Assembly: GCA_026075535.2 (NCBI GenBank)
Contig: AP026539.1
Coordinates: forward strand, 8,680,001-8,744,000
DNA: 64,000 nt
Origin: Tricholoma matsutake
Taxonomy: Eukaryota > Basidiomycota > Agaricomycetes > Agaricales > Tricholomataceae
Direction: 5' to 3'
Part shown: positions 22,620 to 34,457 of the stretch, one piece after another
Layout: every line of letters starts with the position of its first letter
Numbering within the stretch: the first letter of the stretch is position 1
Position numbers and translations under genes: made by a program
Notes under the pieces: model-generated
The model's database searches: none
Told to the model about the DNA's origin: nothing
The model's input: the letters and a program-made list of their open reading frames with translations, nothing else

Positions 22620-23792
22620 CCAGATTGACCCTGGATGCTTTGATGACCTTGTCAATGTCCTTAAAGATGATCCTGTCTTCCACAATAACTCCAACAACCC
22701 ACAGATGCCCATAGATGAGCAGCTCGCTATTGCACTCTTCCGATTTGGCCACTATGGAAATGCAGCCAGCACATTAAAAGTAGCATTATGGGCAGGTGTT
22801 GGTTTTGGTACAGTACCACTTGTGACAAACCATGTACTCAAGGCAACATGCTCGGAGAGGTTTCGCAAGTCTGCACTCCACTAGTCAAGTCCCCGGGCAA
22901 AGGAGGCTGCCAAGGCATGGGTCCAAGATGCATCTTGCCCTGCTTGGAGAGATGGGTGGCTCATGGTAGATGGTACACTGGTGCCACTCTTTATGCGTCC
23001 TGGATTCTTTGGGAACAGATTCTTTGATCAAAAATCCAATTACTCTCTGAATGTACAGGTTAGTCCCTTTTTGTACACCAAAGTATTTGGATTCATGTGC
23101 AAGGACTGTACCTCAGATCATCTCAACTCCAGACTTGCAGATTATAGATTATGGTGTAGGGCTTCCAGGTTCACAGCATGATTCAACTGCATGGTCAGCA
23201 ACTCGTGTACCTCAAGAGCATAATTGGCTGATGCAAGATGGTGAATGGGTGTGGGGTGACTCAGCATACCCACTGAAGGACTGGTGTCAGGCACCATATA
23301 AAAAGTGAGACACTATGCCATCTGCAATGATTTATCAATGCTGATATCACAACAAGGCCCGAGAATGAGACTGAGGAGAATACAACACATAACTATTATG
23401 TTTCAAAAGCATGCATCCAATCTGAGCACTGTATGGGCTTCCTAAAAGGACACTGGTCCTCTTTGTGAGGCCTTTGTACCCACATCAATGATGAACAGGG
23501 CTTGCAGTATGCTGCACTGTGGGTCACTGCTTGCATACATCTTCATGCATTTGCCTTAAACCACAAAGACATGCAATTTGTCAACAGGGACACATTTTAT
23601 AAGAAGGGGCAGAGGATAGCAAAGAAGGAGAGGCAAGAATATGCAGAATGGAGGGCTGAACAAGAGCTAGCAGCACTAGAGGATGAAATGAATGCTGAAG
23701 AGAGAGGCGAGATAGAGTTACTCGAGGGAAAAATTAAATGAGAGGAGTTGAAGAAGGAACTACTTGCATATTTAGATGCCCAGCGGCAGTAG
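22620..23792 (+). pseudogene. Harbinger-type transposase, 3' part
   Basis: This continues the gene begun at 1965. Exons read IDPGCFDDLVNVLKDDPVF, FRFGHYGNAAST, MVDGTLVPLFMRPGFFGN (first catalytic Asp), IIDYGVGLPGSQHDSTAW, WGDSAYPLKDWCQAPYKK (second Asp), and SEHCMGFLKGHW (Glu), then a helical tail to TAG at 23790. GT-AG introns lie at about 23059-23110 and 23306-23357. Three nonsense changes are single transitions at family-conserved codons: H-TAG-SSPRAKEAAK (Trp expected), SSL-TGA-GL (Arg) and KIK-TGA-EELKK (Arg). The convergent gene at 23804-25227 is its usual Myb-like partner. With the G1 insertion the locus is non-functional. Confidence 0.87.
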
Positions 23793-23803
23793 AACAGCTT
23801 GAA

Positions 23804-25227
23804 TTACATGAACATGTAACAAGACCAAATGAAACGGAGATTAGGATCAATATTACTCATGGGTCCTCCTCTCTTCATATGCTCAAGAGCTATCTGACAG
23901 TCAAACATGGTGGCCTCATGTGCACACTGAGCATTGGCCTCTTGTTGATGGTGCTCCAAGTGGGTGCACTCCATCTCCATATTCATTTGACATTTGATGT
24001 GTTCCTTCTCAATAGAGCGGTGGGTCTTGGCCTCAGCTTGCATGCTTGCAATCTTGAGGCGGTTGCCCTGTTCAGCAGTGGCGATCTCGGAGATAGAGTC
24101 CACCATCGATTTGTGCTTGCCACCATGAACCTCAGGAGTAGGGGGAATGGGGATGTCAATGTCCAAAGAGTCATCTTCTGCATCAGAATTTTTGGCAGCA
24201 GGGGAATGTCTGGCATCGACAGTGGGGCTGAGGGCTCAAGAGGTGTGAGGTGAGGAAGCATCTGGGAGCTCTTCGTCCTCATCTTCAATTTGCCAGGGTG
24301 GGGACTGCCACCCAGAAGTATCCTAGAAGAATTGGAGTAAGGCGACAGTTAGAGGACAAACACAAAAACACATACTGCAGGGCCCAAGTTGCGATCAAGG
24401 ATGTTGGTGTTGAGTGGGGTGCCACTGTGAGAAAGAGCAGACTTATTCACGACAGGGCTGTGGCCCATCAGGCAGTGCATACGCTTGTACCACGGAAAGG
24501 TCTTCTTGGTTTTGTCTGGGGGGAGAAGGTTATTGGCGAGCCCTCGGGAGATGAAAATGTGCAATGTACCCCATATGTTGAACATATCTGACCCCTTTGT
24601 CATCTCATCCTCTCTATCCGCCTCAATTAGTCCTACCCCTGTAGCTGACATCTTGTTACGATAATTCATGTAGGACTTCTTCATACTGCAATATATAGTT
24701 TCAGAGACCATTACGATAGATTACTTGAGCCCCTTACCTGCTGACCCGATTCTTTACAACTATGCCAAGAGGGATAAGGTCATCTGCAATCCAGCCTGTT
24801 TCACTCGACAAAAGGAAGAGTTTGCGTGTGATGGCATGGAAATGTTCGATGGTCTTCTTGCCTCCAGTAGCGACTGAGCCAGCATCGCCTTTATCGAAGC
24901 TGAACGTGACTTTGTACATATCACTCTCTTCGATGAACCCAAGTAGCTTGTCTGATAGGTGGTGGAAGCTTGCTTTCATCCATCTGTGTACTCGAACATA
25001 AACAAATGTGTGAGCAATGGAGCACATATGGGACAGATATCTCCCTTTCTGACTTGTCCCTTCTTGTTCTCCTTGTCTCCCTTCTCTGCCAGTTTAGCTG
25101 CAGTGGGTTCAGCTTTCTTCATGAGTTTCTTCGCTTTTTTCACCTTCTTAACTAATAGACTGGACTTGGCTAGGGTCAGCTTAGCCCTATGGACTTGTTC
25201 GGCAGTTGGTGAGGAGCCTCTGACCAT
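23804..25227 (-). pseudogene. Harbinger-associated Myb/SANT-like protein
   Basis: This gene converges on the Harbinger transposase, 11 bp apart. It starts MVRGSSPTAEQVHRAKLTLA at 25227 with a Lys-rich leader. Next comes the helical DNA-binding-like region (WMKASFHHLSDKLLGFIEES, MYKVTFSFDKGDA, GKKTIEHFHAI, DDLIPLGIVVKNRVS, MKKSYMNYRNKMSATGVGL, NIWDKTKKTFPWYKRMHCLM), an acidic linker, and a long C-terminal coiled coil. Introns with matching phase lie at about 24685-24736, 24541-24594 and 24325-24371. The exon 1-2 junction near 25000-25060 does not join in frame, so a frameshift is likely. One TGA (PHTS*ALSP, near 24240) replaces an arginine codon. Harbinger elements need such a partner for DNA binding and nuclear import. 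Confidence 0.65.
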
Positions 25228-26746
25228 AGTACTAGTAGCATGTAGGGTTAACGATGTGCATGAAAAGCCAGATAGGTCAATTTTGAAAGCCCGCCAGGGT
25301 TGCCGAGTGTGCCGAGTTCAAAAACACAAAGCAATTTCACCATATTTCAAAGTGATTTTGGGTTACAAAATAAAAAGTATGTACATCTCCGAATTTGAAA
25401 TCACTTTCGAAATTGCCTCCAGAAAGCGGCACTTTTGTCTACTGTGAGAGTGAACAGCAAATCAAATTGGCAACAGATGTTATGGCAAACAAAGCCACAA
25501 ACACAAAGCCATTGGTCAGCAAATGCTGCATTGATAGAGTGAACAGGAATTCTCAAGTTGCAGGATAATAACCTCACTCTCAATAATGAGAACTCATAAT
25601 TCATCAGCGGTGTGAACAAAATATGTGCTGTAAGTACTTGAATTTCTCAAATTTCAACTTACTGATTGTAAATTCTCTTCTCGACAAAAAAATGCGAGCT
25701 TGAAACCCATAGATTCAGTACTAATTAGTAGTTGATTAGTAGCGCCACATTCCTCCTGCCTTACCATCGCAATTATTGATAATCGTGATTGCCTTCAAGG
25801 GTGCGAAATTTTTAATCCCTGTAGATGGACTCCCATAGATCTCATCCATTCTGACAGCTTGAATGCAGGAATTAATACAAGATCAGTAACTTTCAACAGC
25901 AGCAATAGCACCCTGAATCAAAAAATTTGAACCAGATAACCATTACAAGCAATTTAACAATAAGCCCCTCATGAAAAATTACAGATGTATACCCTTTTCC
26001 AGTCATCTGAAGCTACGCAATAGATCCGGCAGCATAATATAGGTCTAAAAGCCTCCCTCTGGAGATGAAAAACCCAACCCCCACAATGTGTGTAATTTTT
26101 TGGAAGGGGGCTATAACTTTGAATTTAGTTGTAGACCAACAATACCCACAGCTAAGTTGACATCGAGAATGAACAAGACCAGACAAGAGGACCGCACTCA
26201 GGCTTACCCAGCCCATGATGTCAACTTTGATCAATTTGTAGCCTTTACCTTAGCCTAACTCCGATCTTTGAAGTGATCACATGAGCATTCTAGTGGTGTT
26301 GAGCTGCAAGGTTATACATATACTGTACCAACACATTCAATTCGTCAGTCACGGGTCACAGGCCCTTAGGTTGAAACGAAAAGTCACGGTGGTCATGGGT
26401 CACAACGGGGATTGATGAATAATGAATAGTAGGCTAAATTTTCATTGTTTTTCCACCTTGGAATCCATTTTTCACCTCCCTGTGCCCTGGGAAGCATACT
26501 ACATGATCCATGTACAGTTTATAAGACAGTATATATATATAAAGTACTTCTAAAAGTCACGGTCACTCAATTTCCACATCTGAGTCATTGTCGTCATGGT
26601 GTCTCCAGAACGTCGATGAGCTGTACAGATTATTCGCCCTGCGGATTCGCTTTCCACGTCCCAACTCTGTGGTCATCATCATATTAGCAAAATCTGTATA
26701 AAAGGGTGAGTGGTGAGCCAAGCACTCCAGAACACATCCTAACAAC
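25228..26746. other. Non-coding stretch with a dispersed repeat
   Basis: No gene is seen in this 1.5 kb. At 25379-25560 it holds the A-B half of the repeat described at 1640-1795. Around 26345-26415 a short direct repeat of GGTCACGGGTCACA-like units occurs. The remainder is A+T-rich. Confidence 0.5.
25379..25560 (-). repeat. Other half of the dispersed inverted-repeat element (order A-B)
   Basis: Block A (GTACATCTCCGAATTTGAAA to GCGGCACTTTTG) is the reverse complement of 1730-1795. Block B (CAACAGATGTTATGG to ATAGAGTGAACAG) matches 1652-1735 directly. Confidence 0.4.
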
Positions 26747-26759
26747 CAAGGGGGTGTCA
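26747..26759 (+). repeat. Left 13-bp terminal inverted repeat
   Basis: CAAGGGGGTGTCA, the inverse of 32449-32461. A run of A follows (AAAAAAAATTAA), and a similar A/T run lies inside the right end. Confidence 0.65.
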
Positions 26760-26993
26760 GAAAAAAAATTAAGGATACCAGGTCATTTTTTTTAAGCTGC
26801 CCAGCAGCAAACTAACTAACTAACTGTGGGAACTAATTACCATATAAGGCAATAATTAATATCATTGTTTGGGCCGTTTCTTCCCCACATGTCGTTGACC
26901 ACTCCCACTTGCTTCACACTTGCACACCCACCCATTGATGCTGTATTCAAGCTGAATACAGTGTAGATGGTACTGGATAACCCATGAGTTTGT

Positions 26994-29900
26994 TTAGCCT
27001 CCCTTGGAAAGGATCCGTTGACTCACCCAACCCGTTTCACATCCAGTGCATTTGCACTTGATAACGTTCGCATTTCGTGATATCTCACTCTCCGTTACTG
27101 CTTGTCCACATGTACATACCACCAGAATTGAATACAAGTCCTGGGCTTTCTGTTTTTGGCCTACCTGTGTCATTGGAGCATCAACAGTGAACTGGCTGTC
27201 CATTGTGGGATCCATGGTTGGCATCGTCGCAACAGTTTGCAGTACTGGGTGATCTAGTATGGGTGGAGGACTACCAGACGTAGAAGGAAAGTCTCCTTGA
27301 TTATCTTGAACTGGTGTCAAGGATTGCGGCAGTATTGGTGAGTTTCTAGCTTCAATATCTTCCACCAACCCCAAAATGATATTTTCGTTGCTCAACAGAT
27401 GCTCGGGCTCCTTATACATGTCACTCAGCTGATTTTCATCCTCACTATCTTCATCCTCACTGCCACTCAGATCCTTAGCTTCAGGTATCACACCACCAAG
27501 GGCCTCTATATCCAACATGTCAGCATCTCCGTCATTGTTGGCATCCCTGTCGCAACATCAGCATGATGCATCGACTATCTAGGGAGACTTACCATAATGT
27601 GAGATGGGAACTATGAACTTTGGAAATAATCAAACCTGATGCATTCTGTTTCTTTGACTTCCGCGTCTTCTTATGTTTGTGATGATTGTTCCACGTTTCC
27701 TTCAGCTGACTTTTTTTGGCATTCATTATCTGCCAAAGGGACTCATAGGGTGGTAGCGAGATGGCTGGATGCTTTGATCGCATGTGATGTGAAAGGTTGT
27801 ATCTCCATACACACGGTGCAGCTGTGGGACAGATAGGGCAATGGATGGGAACATTTGATGATGGGCTGGAAGAAGTTGATATAGCGGCAACGGCATATGC
27901 AAATGGTATCTTGTTAGCACATACAGATTTTGTGGAATCAACTTGTTCACTAGCTCCTGCACCCTTCCCCCTCTTGAGATAATAGATGCAGAGGGGAGAT
28001 GACTGAAGACATAATCCACATGGCTCGGCACTTTGATTAACTGATAGGTCAAAGAGAATGTGTGCAGCCATGTGCTCGAGGACTCTTTGTGCTGACTTGG
28101 GAAGTGCGACTGAAGGAATGCAAGCAGTGCAGTCATTCGAAACCCCTAGATTGTGTGTCACGTGTTCATCTTCACAAAGGAAACATGCTTTGCCTGATTG
28201 TCTACAATTTTAGTTGTGTGCCACAAGTAACAAATCTAGTGTACTTACCTGTCACTTCGCGATAAGGAAATCTATCTGATTTTTTGACATCAGGAATAGA
28301 AATTCCATGGTCCTGTTCAAGTCGTTCAAGAATGGAAGCCCCTAGTGCCATAAGAACACCACTCTTGAACAGATAAAATGGATTCCCAAGTTCCTTGGTT
28401 GAAATGCTTGGGTTGATCAGTTGGATGAGATATCCAGCAACTCGATATGATGTTCCTTGTTTACCTGACCAATGCCAATCATTCTTCAGCTCAGGATCAT
28501 CCTCGATGCTTGCTGGGACCAGGAAGAGCATCTGATATGATATAAACACCAATGGCTCCATGAGATACTCCACCATGACCTGATCAGTGTGATGCAATGT
28601 TGATCACCTCACCAATGCACAGGAATAGATTACCACTACAGTGGAGCAGTGTAGCAATAGGTGAGTCCATTTGCACAACATTTTCACTTGATGCAGGATC
28701 ATGATCAAGCACACTGTCATACATATTGGTTGATTTTACAGCATAGTGCTGGACATTGGCCACACACTTCAATCGATCTGTAGAGCCAGGTTTATTGTAG
28801 TTCTCAAATGCTTGATTAAGATAACGTGCTTTGTAGACCTGTTTTCCATTGAGCTCAAAGCAGGGACTGTGCTTTCCTGATGGATGTTCTTCAGCAACGG
28901 CATCTTCAAGATCTGGACCTGGTGGTGGGTCTGTACTCGAAATGGAAGCATTGACATTGTCCAGGGTATCATCATAGTCATCTGCATCTCGTGAGGCTGT
29001 AATTAGATCCTTGCCAAGTGGAGAAAAGATGTCAAATGTGGATTCCATGACAGAATGTAGAATGTCTGCAAGAAAAGGAAAATCTTCTTCGATCTTGTGT
29101 CTCCCTAGCTTCCAACACGTCTGAAGCACAACTCGAGAGACCTTGACATCACCATGCCATGATGCAGGGTTGATGTGATCAATGTGAGCATGAACAACAA
29201 ACCCAGCTTTTGAGAGAGCAGGAAGCTTCAAGCGTTGTGGCACTTGATCCCAATGCAGATACTTTGCCAGGATAGTTGTGACTTCAGTGGTCCCAGTAAG
29301 GCGAAGACCGAGCTGTAGAAGGTCAAGATTGGTGTCATTTCCAACCATGGTCCTCAAAATTCCAAAGAGGATCTCAAGGCGATCTGTTCCAAGAAGTATG
29401 ATCCAAAAGCTTCCTTCTGGATTGTCGGCCTTAGTCTTTGCAATGCAAAAATAAGCATTCTTGATCATCATCATGATATCGACATAGAGCTGAGTGGGCA
29501 TGAGCTTTGTTCCAGTTTGATCTTCAGCCCAAAGAGCAAGGAGTAGATGCGCAGCAGCACTAAGGTGAACTAGCTGTTCAGACAATGAGAGGTCGATGCA
29601 GATGTAAGGTATCAAGATATGATGAAGGAGTGCTCCCAGCATTTGGAATGATTTTCAAGCCTGTTGAAATCCTGGTAATGCATCAGGTCCTGAATCAGGA
29701 AGGGACCAGATGTCTCGAAGCATATCATATGCCAGTTTTACATCCTGTCGGTCATCAGGGTTTAGCAGGTAGTTAATGTGTGTCAAGGTCATGTTGTTGC
29801 TATGGGAGTGGGAGTGGATGACAGCTGGCTTTAGATGAACCCCATGAACAATTAGTCCCTTATCTTGAAGCAAGAGATTGTGAAGGCATTTGAACACATG

Positions 29901-32154
29901 CTTGTAGTCTTTGTCTGCAGTAAGATCATTATCGCCAACCTTGAGGTTCATGAGAGGAAGGACATGCAACACATCGTAGATTGGAGATGTGGGAGCAAGT
30001 TCACATTTGAACACCAAGCATACAAGAGCTTCACCATGCTGGGACTCGCCATCAGACACAATGCTGATTGTTCTGAGTTTCGATTTTTGGCTGCCTAGAT
30101 ATGCTGTATTAATCAAATCTGCATGCTCCATCCCAGACTTGCGTTTACAGGATCCTGAAATAAGAATTGGACATGCACTGTATACATGCATCTCACCACT
30201 CAAGATACCTAGCGCACCGACAGTTGCCTAATTAAGTTTTGTGAGAAATCAACAACAACCACAATGACTCGAGTCTCGATCACCACCGACCTCAGATGCA
30301 AGATGCACCTCACCTTTCTCAATAGCCTCAAGTAACAGCTCGACTTCCTTCTCAGAGTTAAATTCAAGACTGGTGTTTTTGCTGTGCTCCCAACACAGCC
30401 CTACAATCTTGTTGGTTTCCTCATCCAAATGTGGCCACTCTTTGGCCTTCAACTCATCCAGCATCAACACTTGGTGAACAACATGCTGGCTTTCTAGGAT
30501 CTCAAATATGCTTTGGAAGCAGCTTAGGACATTCACCTCTATTTCCAATACTGTGGGCACAGATGTGGAGACAAGGAGCTTTGGGATAATTGTTCGATGT
30601 TGAAGAGTGCTGAGTGATGGTAGATTCAAAGCACGGTGCGCAATTCCTGCAATTCAAGCACCACCCAATCGCCATAACAGAAGCCCCCACAGCTCATCTT
30701 TCTCAGTATAGTTCTGTGGGTGATATATCTGCTGTGCTGCGTGATCGTACAAATCCAGCAAGTTTCAAATTCCTCCTTTTCATGCAAGATTTACACAGAC
30801 CAATCGATCAACATGTTCCACCCTCCTGCTACCCACAGTGATTACCCATTGCTTCAGATCATCAATTACGACTGCTTTCCCTGCTAACTTTCATGCATCA
30901 TTCAGTTTCCTCAAGCGCAAAGCCTTCACTTCACCCTGCTTTCTCCTCACTAATGTTACCAGCCCTCCAACGCTATGATATGGCAGGGTGGCATTCTCCT
31001 GGACACCGGTTTCCATCCGCTGAAGAACACCTTGTAAGTTTGCATTCTTTGTAAGCATCTCACAGTTCCAACAATGCTCAAGGTTTGGATGCAGCCTGAG
31101 GTTTGTGACACAGGCTTTGGAACACAACACTAAGACTCCATTGGTAACTGCATAATCCCAGGGGTCCCCCAGCTCATTGTGGATACCAAATGGATATGAT
31201 GTATGGGGGCTTTTGCCAGGGGGTAAGTCCACTTGGATCCCACAGCACTGCCGCTTATCCTTCATCCCAGTCTGCTTTGGCCTGATCTGTGTGCCAGAAG
31301 AGGATAACATGGTTTGTGTGCCCTTAGATGGGTCATTAAATGCATCCACATCAATCAGTGAGGGACATCAAGGATGAGCTGTTCATGGTAGGATTGCTTC
31401 AATGTTAGTTGGTGAAGAAAGGGGTGGTGATCTAATATATAGTGAGTTCCCTCTTTTGACTGCCATATAGGTTTATGTACACTTTGTTGATAGCGTCCAT
31501 CAAGCATTCAAGTTTGCCTTTGAGTAAAACACCACTAACTTCATGATAGGTAACAAGGTACTCAAGCAGGCGACATAATCCTATGAGGCCCTTTTCCCCC
31601 ACTTGGACGAGGTGTTGGAGCTCTGAAGGAGGTTTCTGAAGGAGCATATTCAGTGGTCCACCAAACTTCTCCCATGCATCTTCGCCTGCATCCACACATC
31701 CAGCTGGGTTTCCTGTGAAAGCTGCAAGAGGATGCCTTTCATCGGCCACACCAACATCTGTAGAAAGAGCTTCAATGTGCATGCAAAAATTATGTAGAAG
31801 TTTGTGCCCGATTGGGCAGCCAGCTAGGACTTGTGTATTGGATTGTTTGTGTGGTGGACTTCCATCTCGCTGCAGTATGAGGGTGCTGGAGGAACCAGAA
31901 GCTGTGGGTGACCATGTATGTGGGGTAACTAGGGCAGGTGCTGTGACTGTGGATGGTACTGTAGGTGGTCTTGGCTGAAAAAACCTCAATGCATTCTGCT
32001 TCATCTTCTCCACTGCATCTTTGACCTTTTTCTTTCTCAAGTTGATTGTACACTGGGCACTACCCTTGTGTCGCTTGTAATAATTCTGTATACCAACATT
32101 CCCGACGTTGATTCGAGTTTCACAAGCTGGACAGAATACGGTCCCATTCTCCAC
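26994..32154 (-). pseudogene. Large zinc-finger protein, putative P-element-like DDE transposase
   Basis: This spliced gene of roughly 1,300 codons starts near 32154. N-terminus: BED-like finger (CPACETRINVGN then H and C). Middle: SPHTSYPFGIHNELGDPWDYA and LRLHPNLEHCWNCEML. Core: VHQVLMLDELKAKEWPHLDE (first acidic), LISGSCKRKSG, TISIVSDGESQHGEAL (second), DYKHVFKCLHNLLL, NPDDRQDVKLAYDMLRDIW, LLGTDRLEILFGILRTMVGN (glutamate), then NDTNLDLL. C-terminus: paired Cys motifs (CFLC, CTAC, CGLC), a C2H2-like CPICPTAAPCVWRYNLSHHM and a PHD-like CTCG, CKCTGCETGW. The order DE, SDG, DxxHxxKxxxN, DRLExLFGxxR parallels P-element/THAP9 transposases. Stops are TGA at expected Arg: DA*KLAG, LA*KGG, GI*NLL, GA*IAG, QA*KSF, and one TGA for Trp near 31372. 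Confidence 0.6.
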
Positions 32155-32448
32155 TGTCAGTTCTGGGAGTGTCTCTGCCTCCTTGTGTAATTTTAATACC
32201 TGGTAGATTAGACCCTTCTTATTGAATGGAGATGCTTACTGACATCACACATTGTCGTGTACTTGATGCATTCGAGACTTGCAAGTTGCCCAGTGTTTCT
32301 GGGGTATTTTTTTCCAAATGGGGGACTGTTGGGGCTTCTCTTTGGCTCTACACAGCCCTCAGGCACTCAATCATGTGACATTCCAAAAAAAAATTAATGA
32401 GCTGAGGTCTGGACTAACTGACCAACCCTATATGGTAGTTTGAACACG

Positions 32449-32461
32449 TGACACCCCCTTG
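32449..32461 (-). repeat. Right 13-bp terminal inverted repeat
   Basis: TGACACCCCCTTG, exact inverse of 26747-26759. It lies about 295 bp upstream of the gene's first exon. Confidence 0.65.
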
Positions 32462-32710
32462 ACAGTACCGGAGTCCTAATGTAATAAATATAAATCTTAA
32501 AGAAGTCTCTCGATAGCAGGTTTCAAGCAGGTTTGGCTCCGGATTTTTGAAGAAAGCACTGGTTTCACTGTTTCTCGTCCCCCCTCCCAACTCTTAAGTT
32601 CCAACACATTTAGATGTACATTGACATCCAGGAATACACAAAGCTAATTAGTACAAATAACTAGCGACCATCGCAATATATATAGATCCCTACATTGCAA
32701 TGACTGTAAT

Positions 32711-34457
32711 TTATACCGGAAGCTGAGGATTAATGAATAGATTCACAAACACCACGTATGTTATAGCGCAGCCAGCTGCAAGACATGCACCGCCGATCCA
32801 CGCGCCTTTCATAACCTCAATATCTCTGGGACCCAAGGTAATCACGTTGAATGCGCTTGCACCCTTGCTGAGAACGCAGCTATTGCAGTAACATCGATCA
32901 TAGAAATTACTGAACTGGAATAAACAGGAAATGACGATCCATATTGCATTAACGGATGCAATGATTTTCCCAAGACGACGCAGAATGATGGACAGATGTC
33001 TCGCGAATAACGCAGAGGTGCTTCTCGGCGATGCAGTTGTCGAGTAATAGGAAAGGAAACTGGAGAGTACCAGGATCATCCAGCTAATAGTGGACAACGC
33101 GCCGTATAAGATATAGGTTCCAGACCGACACCCGAGTCCTGAAGATACCATTCATGTTAGGATCAGATGATCAATTCTGACGGGGTTCCTTACCGGTTGT
33201 TGGTGTAAAGTAGGCAACAAGAATTCCTGAGCCAGAAGTTCCCCATTGCAAAGAAAGCGCCAGCATGGACGCAACCAAGAACCTGGACCATATGTCATGT
33301 ATCCAGGGACTTCCTCGACTAGCCGTGGGCTCTCCGACTGGGAGGAAAGAGGCGTCTACTTCTTTCAGCGTGTCCATCCTATTGAGCTTGAAAGATTCCT
33401 CGGTAGTCTCCCAGTCGACCAGTGGATCAACAAAATGATGACTGCATGCGTGATTCGAAGCTGTACGAAAGACGCCGCAAACGTCTTCAACGGCTCGGGT
33501 CCAAGGTAAGAAGCGTGCATAATTGTAGATCGGAGCAGTGCTCTGCTCGTCGAATAGTAAGGGGTCATGACTGGTTAATGAAAGTGAAATGCCATGTTTA
33601 ACAGACACCGAGCTGGCCAAAACAAGCTTGCCAGATTCAGTTGCGACGTATGCTATTTTATTGGCGCGTTCGATTGCTTGACGCAATCGCAATGAGTCAC
33701 ACTTTGGGGAAAGCTGTAGCCAACCCAGGACAATAGTCAACAACCACAGCCACAATGATCCAATCCCTTGACCGGTCGACTGGATTGATGCAGTCGGGTC
33801 ACCAGTGAAGGAATCAATCAGTGTTAAACAATATGCGATGATGACCCAGGCAGTAGAAGCAACCGCAGACACAGACCATGTATGGGTAAAATCCAGCAAT
33901 CTAACTAGTTCTCTCCACCATTTGTCGTTCTCAGGAAGTACAACGAGCGAGGTCAAGAGGGAGCCCGATGTGATAACCTTCAGAGGCGACTGCTGAAGGC
34001 TACTGAGAACTTGGACAGCATATCTGGTGTTTGGGTAATTGATTGCTGCGAAACGTCGAGCTATCCATCGGCCGTTAAGGATAGTTAATGCCAAGGAATA
34101 GGCTGCCAATGTCGGGGAGCCAACAGTGATCAATGCAGACACGAGATTGTCGAACTTGTCGTTGGCGCCAAACGGCAACTGGGATATCAGCGCCAGCCAT
34201 GGGAGCAACCATGAGCTGAACTGCTGGGAAAAGACGGTCCAGCTGAAAGGCTCTGGGGCTGCACCGCACGCGCGGAGACAAAGATCATAAGTAATGCCTG
34301 TCGCAGTTGAGATGTCCGACACGGGGCGACCAAGGCTATCTGTCCCACCCACAGATCCCCAGGTGCCATTCTGGATCTCCTTCAAGCATGTTTGAAAGTT
34401 GGTGGTGGCAAACGCGAAAGGGAGGATGAACAATATGATAATGATCACTTTCGGCAT
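32711..34457 (-). CDS. Conserved basidiomycete multi-pass membrane protein
   Basis: Two exons: 34457-33194, then 33138-32711 after a GT-AG intron (GTAAGGAACC to TCTTCAG) that joins ACC-G/GA-CTC in frame. The product is about 564 residues with no internal stop. It starts with a signal peptide (MPKVIIIILFILPFAFA), then an extracytoplasmic Cys-containing segment (TGITYDLCLRACG). Next come paired hydrophobic segments (FSSWLLPWLALISQLPFGA, TLAAYSLALTILNGRW, SAVASTAWVIIAYCLTLID, GSLWLWLLTIVLGWLQLSPK), a soluble loop, and a second membrane cluster in exon 2 with a Cys-rich loop (YDRCYCNSCVLSKGA). I know the family as a common mushroom membrane protein without a function. Intact frame and normal CG content mark it as the clearest host gene here. 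Confidence 0.85.

Larger units (their letters stand above)
26747..32461. mobile_element. Candidate new DNA transposon with 13-bp TIRs
   Basis: CAAGGGGGTGTCA at 26747-26759 and its exact reverse complement at 32449-32461 enclose 5,715 bp that hold one large minus-strand gene and little else. A chance 13-bp match within a few hundred bases on each side is improbable (roughly one in a thousand). Flanks are ...AACAAC and ACAGTACC...; no convincing target duplication is visible. The encoded protein belongs to a family present in many copies in agaricomycetes, to my knowledge annotated only as hypothetical. Its motifs fit a DDE transposase. I call it a candidate element, not a proven one. Confidence 0.6.
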
